This document shows positions 62,715 to 64,000 of a DNA stretch of 64,000 nt, piece after piece. The position numbers were made by a program, and so were the translations under genes. A model generated the notes under the pieces. It had not been told where the DNA came from. It did not search any database and worked only from the letters and a program-made list of their open reading frames with translations. Every line of letters begins with the position of its first letter. Position 1 is the stretch's first letter. The stretch spans positions 22,255,238 through 22,319,237 of the forward strand of contig OY756960.1 in the NCBI GenBank assembly GCA_963580455.1. The letters are read 5' to 3'. The DNA comes from Euonymus europaeus. Lineage: Eukaryota > Streptophyta > Magnoliopsida > Celastrales > Celastraceae.

Positions 62715-64000
62715 ATGGCAACAACAGCAAGAGAAAGTAATGCTAGTAATAACAAGGAGAAGAAGATAATTTGCTCTCCCAATTCTTCTTATAACTCCAG
62801 TCATGGACACAACAGCAGCAGTAGTACTAGAACTTCCAGCACAAGACCTTCATCCGTGACAGATAATAATGGGAAATCCGTGCCAAACTATCTCAAGCCC
62901 ACTATTAGTTCAAGACATGAGTCTTTCAAGAAAAACAACAATGAAGATACCACCAAACCTTCTCTTCTCAGAAGAAGATCATTTGACACGACTCAATCAG
63001 TGCCATCTCCATCTTCTCGAGGACAGAAAGCTCTCATCTCTCCGGGGCCTAGAGAGAGGAGTAGTAGTAGAACGTTAACCTTCCGATCTGCTTCATTTTC
63101 TTCATCAAAGATCAATGCATCACCCAAGAAGATTGTGGACAGGATCTCAGGAACTCCAAAGGGTACTAAATGTACAACGACGCCGACAACATTTTCGAAG
63201 AATAATGTCAAGAAAACTAGTGTTAATATTCCTTCCAAGAAAGAACCTTCAAGGAAGTCTGCTTCAGCTTCATCTTCCAAAGCCAATACTCCTCCTCCTC
63301 CAGAGACTCCCAATAATAATGATCAAGAAAACAAGGGAGAACATGAAGAAGTAGCTTCGGTTCATGTGAACGATCACAATGAAGAGATGATGAATAATGT
63401 TGAGGAGGTTGTGGAAGTTGTTTCTTCTGATGAATTGCCAAACTCTGGTGTAGATACAGAGAAAGTACTAGTTTTCAATGGTGATCAAGAGGATGAGATC
63501 AAGAAGCCAGATGTAATCACATCTTCAGAAGATCAGCTGGATATGTCGAAAATCGATCAATTACAAACTCAAACTCACGAAGAAGATGGAGGCGGTCAAT
63601 GTCATCAGGAAGAAACAAGTGAAAATAACAATCAATACCAAGAGAGTACTAATCTTTGTCTGACAAGTGATGATACTACTAAGCAGCTTGAATCTTCTCA
63701 AGAGGAATATGATGATAAAAGCAAAGCGATCGATAGTCCTACCGATCATAATCATGATAGCCCAACTAAAGAAGAGAGAACAGATGGTGGAAATAAGGAA
63801 TTAGGGGGGCAAAATGGGGATGATATTGGGGTTGTGGTTGTTGAAGACGAGGTGAAACTGCCAAACATAGTAGCTTCTACAAAGACACCAGGAGGAAGTA
63901 ATCATGGAAGGAAGGAGAGCTCACCTGCATACAATGATGTGATAGAGGAGACTGCAAATAAGCTTCTTGAGAAGAGGAAGAACAAGGTGAAAGCTTTGGT
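62715..64000 (+). CDS. Plant calmodulin-binding-domain-type protein, N-terminal part (runs off window)
   Basis: From ATG 62715 the frame is open for 428 codons to the window edge. The N-terminal third is Ser/Lys/Arg-rich and disordered, with VPNYLKPTISSRHE, RRRSFD and LTFRSASFSSS. These match the start of plant proteins with the C-terminal CaM_binding domain (KIIQ/IQM-unrelated, PF07839 type), which open with VPHYLRAS or PNYLKPT motifs. The middle is acidic with runs of Glu/Asp and VVEVV repeats. The last visible residues, ANKLLEKRKNKVKAL, resemble the start of the basic amphipathic helix of that domain, which typically continues with VGAFETV just past the edge. Such proteins are thought to bind calmodulin in Ca2+ signalling. 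The domain itself is not in the window, so the call rests on the flanking motifs. No intron is needed in the visible part. Confidence 0.7.
   Translation, partial: MATTARESNASNNKEKKIICSPNSSYNSSHGHNSSSSTRTSSTRPSSVTDNNGKSVPNYLKPTISSRHESFKKNNNEDTTKPSLLRRRSFDTTQSVPSPSSRGQKALISPGPRERSSSRTLTFRSASFSSSKINASPKKIVDRISGTPKGTKCTTTPTTFSKNNVKKTSVNIPSKKEPSRKSASASSSKANTPPPPETPNNNDQENKGEHEEVASVHVNDHNEEMMNNVEEVVEVVSSDELPNSGVDTEKVLVFNGDQEDEIKKPDVITSSEDQLDMSKIDQLQTQTHEEDGGGQCHQEETSENNNQYQESTNLCLTSDDTTKQLESSQEEYDDKSKAIDSPTDHNHDSPTKEERTDGGNKELGGQNGDDIGVVVVEDEVKLPNIVASTKTPGGSNHGRKESSPAYNDVIEETANKLLEKRKNKVKAL

Overview
The window is nuclear DNA of a flowering plant, most likely a eudicot. Genes carry many short GT-AG introns, intergenic DNA is AT-rich, MITEs, SINEs, a LINE and a Copia element are present, and every recognised protein is of a plant nuclear-genome type (PEPPER-like KH protein, CRY-DASH, plastid fibrillin, FPF1, plant HBS1). 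I cannot name the genus. Gene density is about one gene per 5 kb with no centromere-like blocks, so this is ordinary gene-rich euchromatin. LAYOUT. 1-1950: end of a Copia LTR retrotransposon (minus) lying against a LINE remnant (plus). 2491-6146 (-): three-KH RNA-binding protein, PEPPER type. 7172-10977 (-): cryptochrome DASH, CRY3. 11031-14300: no recognised protein gene, but splice-like signals. 14301-16021 (+): FAM32A-like protein. 16432-17364 (-): plastid fibrillin PAP8/FBN6 type. 17365-20766: intergenic DNA with a tandem duplication and a MITE. 20767-23734 (+): selenoprotein-H-like protein. 23735-28763: intergenic DNA with MITEs, a tandem duplication and an orphan exon-like stretch. 28764-29102 (+): FPF1-like protein. 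30546-30844 (-): dirigent pseudogene. 32320-35184 (-): replication protein A 32-kDa subunit. 35979-37685 (-): DUF1644 zinc-finger protein. 40404-46779 (-): HBS1-like translational GTPase. 47385-50213 (+): COP9 signalosome subunit 5, head to head with HBS1. 52052-53317 (+): ADA1-type SAGA subunit. 54605-57827 (-): RING-H2 E3 ligase. 62715 to window end (+): calmodulin-binding-domain-type protein, cut by the window edge. METHOD. Exon models were built by hand from splice signals and reading phase. Every multi-exon model given closes in frame from ATG to stop. Untranslated ends and transcription starts are inference. HOW THE GENES RELATE. There is no operon-like logic. The set is mostly housekeeping: RNA processing and surveillance, DNA replication, ubiquitin/NEDD8 control, chromatin, and light or plastid functions. 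The order SelH-like, FPF1-like, DUF1644, ADA1-like, RING resembles, as I recall it, a block on Arabidopsis chromosome 4 with a partial duplicate on chromosome 2, so this looks like a conserved ancestral segment. I found no sign of an undescribed multi-gene system. The points most worth following are three consecutive introns with GC donors in CRY3, the lost second cysteine of the CXXC motif in the SelH-like protein, the possible HBS1/SKI7 dual locus, a 71-codon upstream ORF before the last gene, and six small two-copy direct duplications scattered through non-coding DNA.
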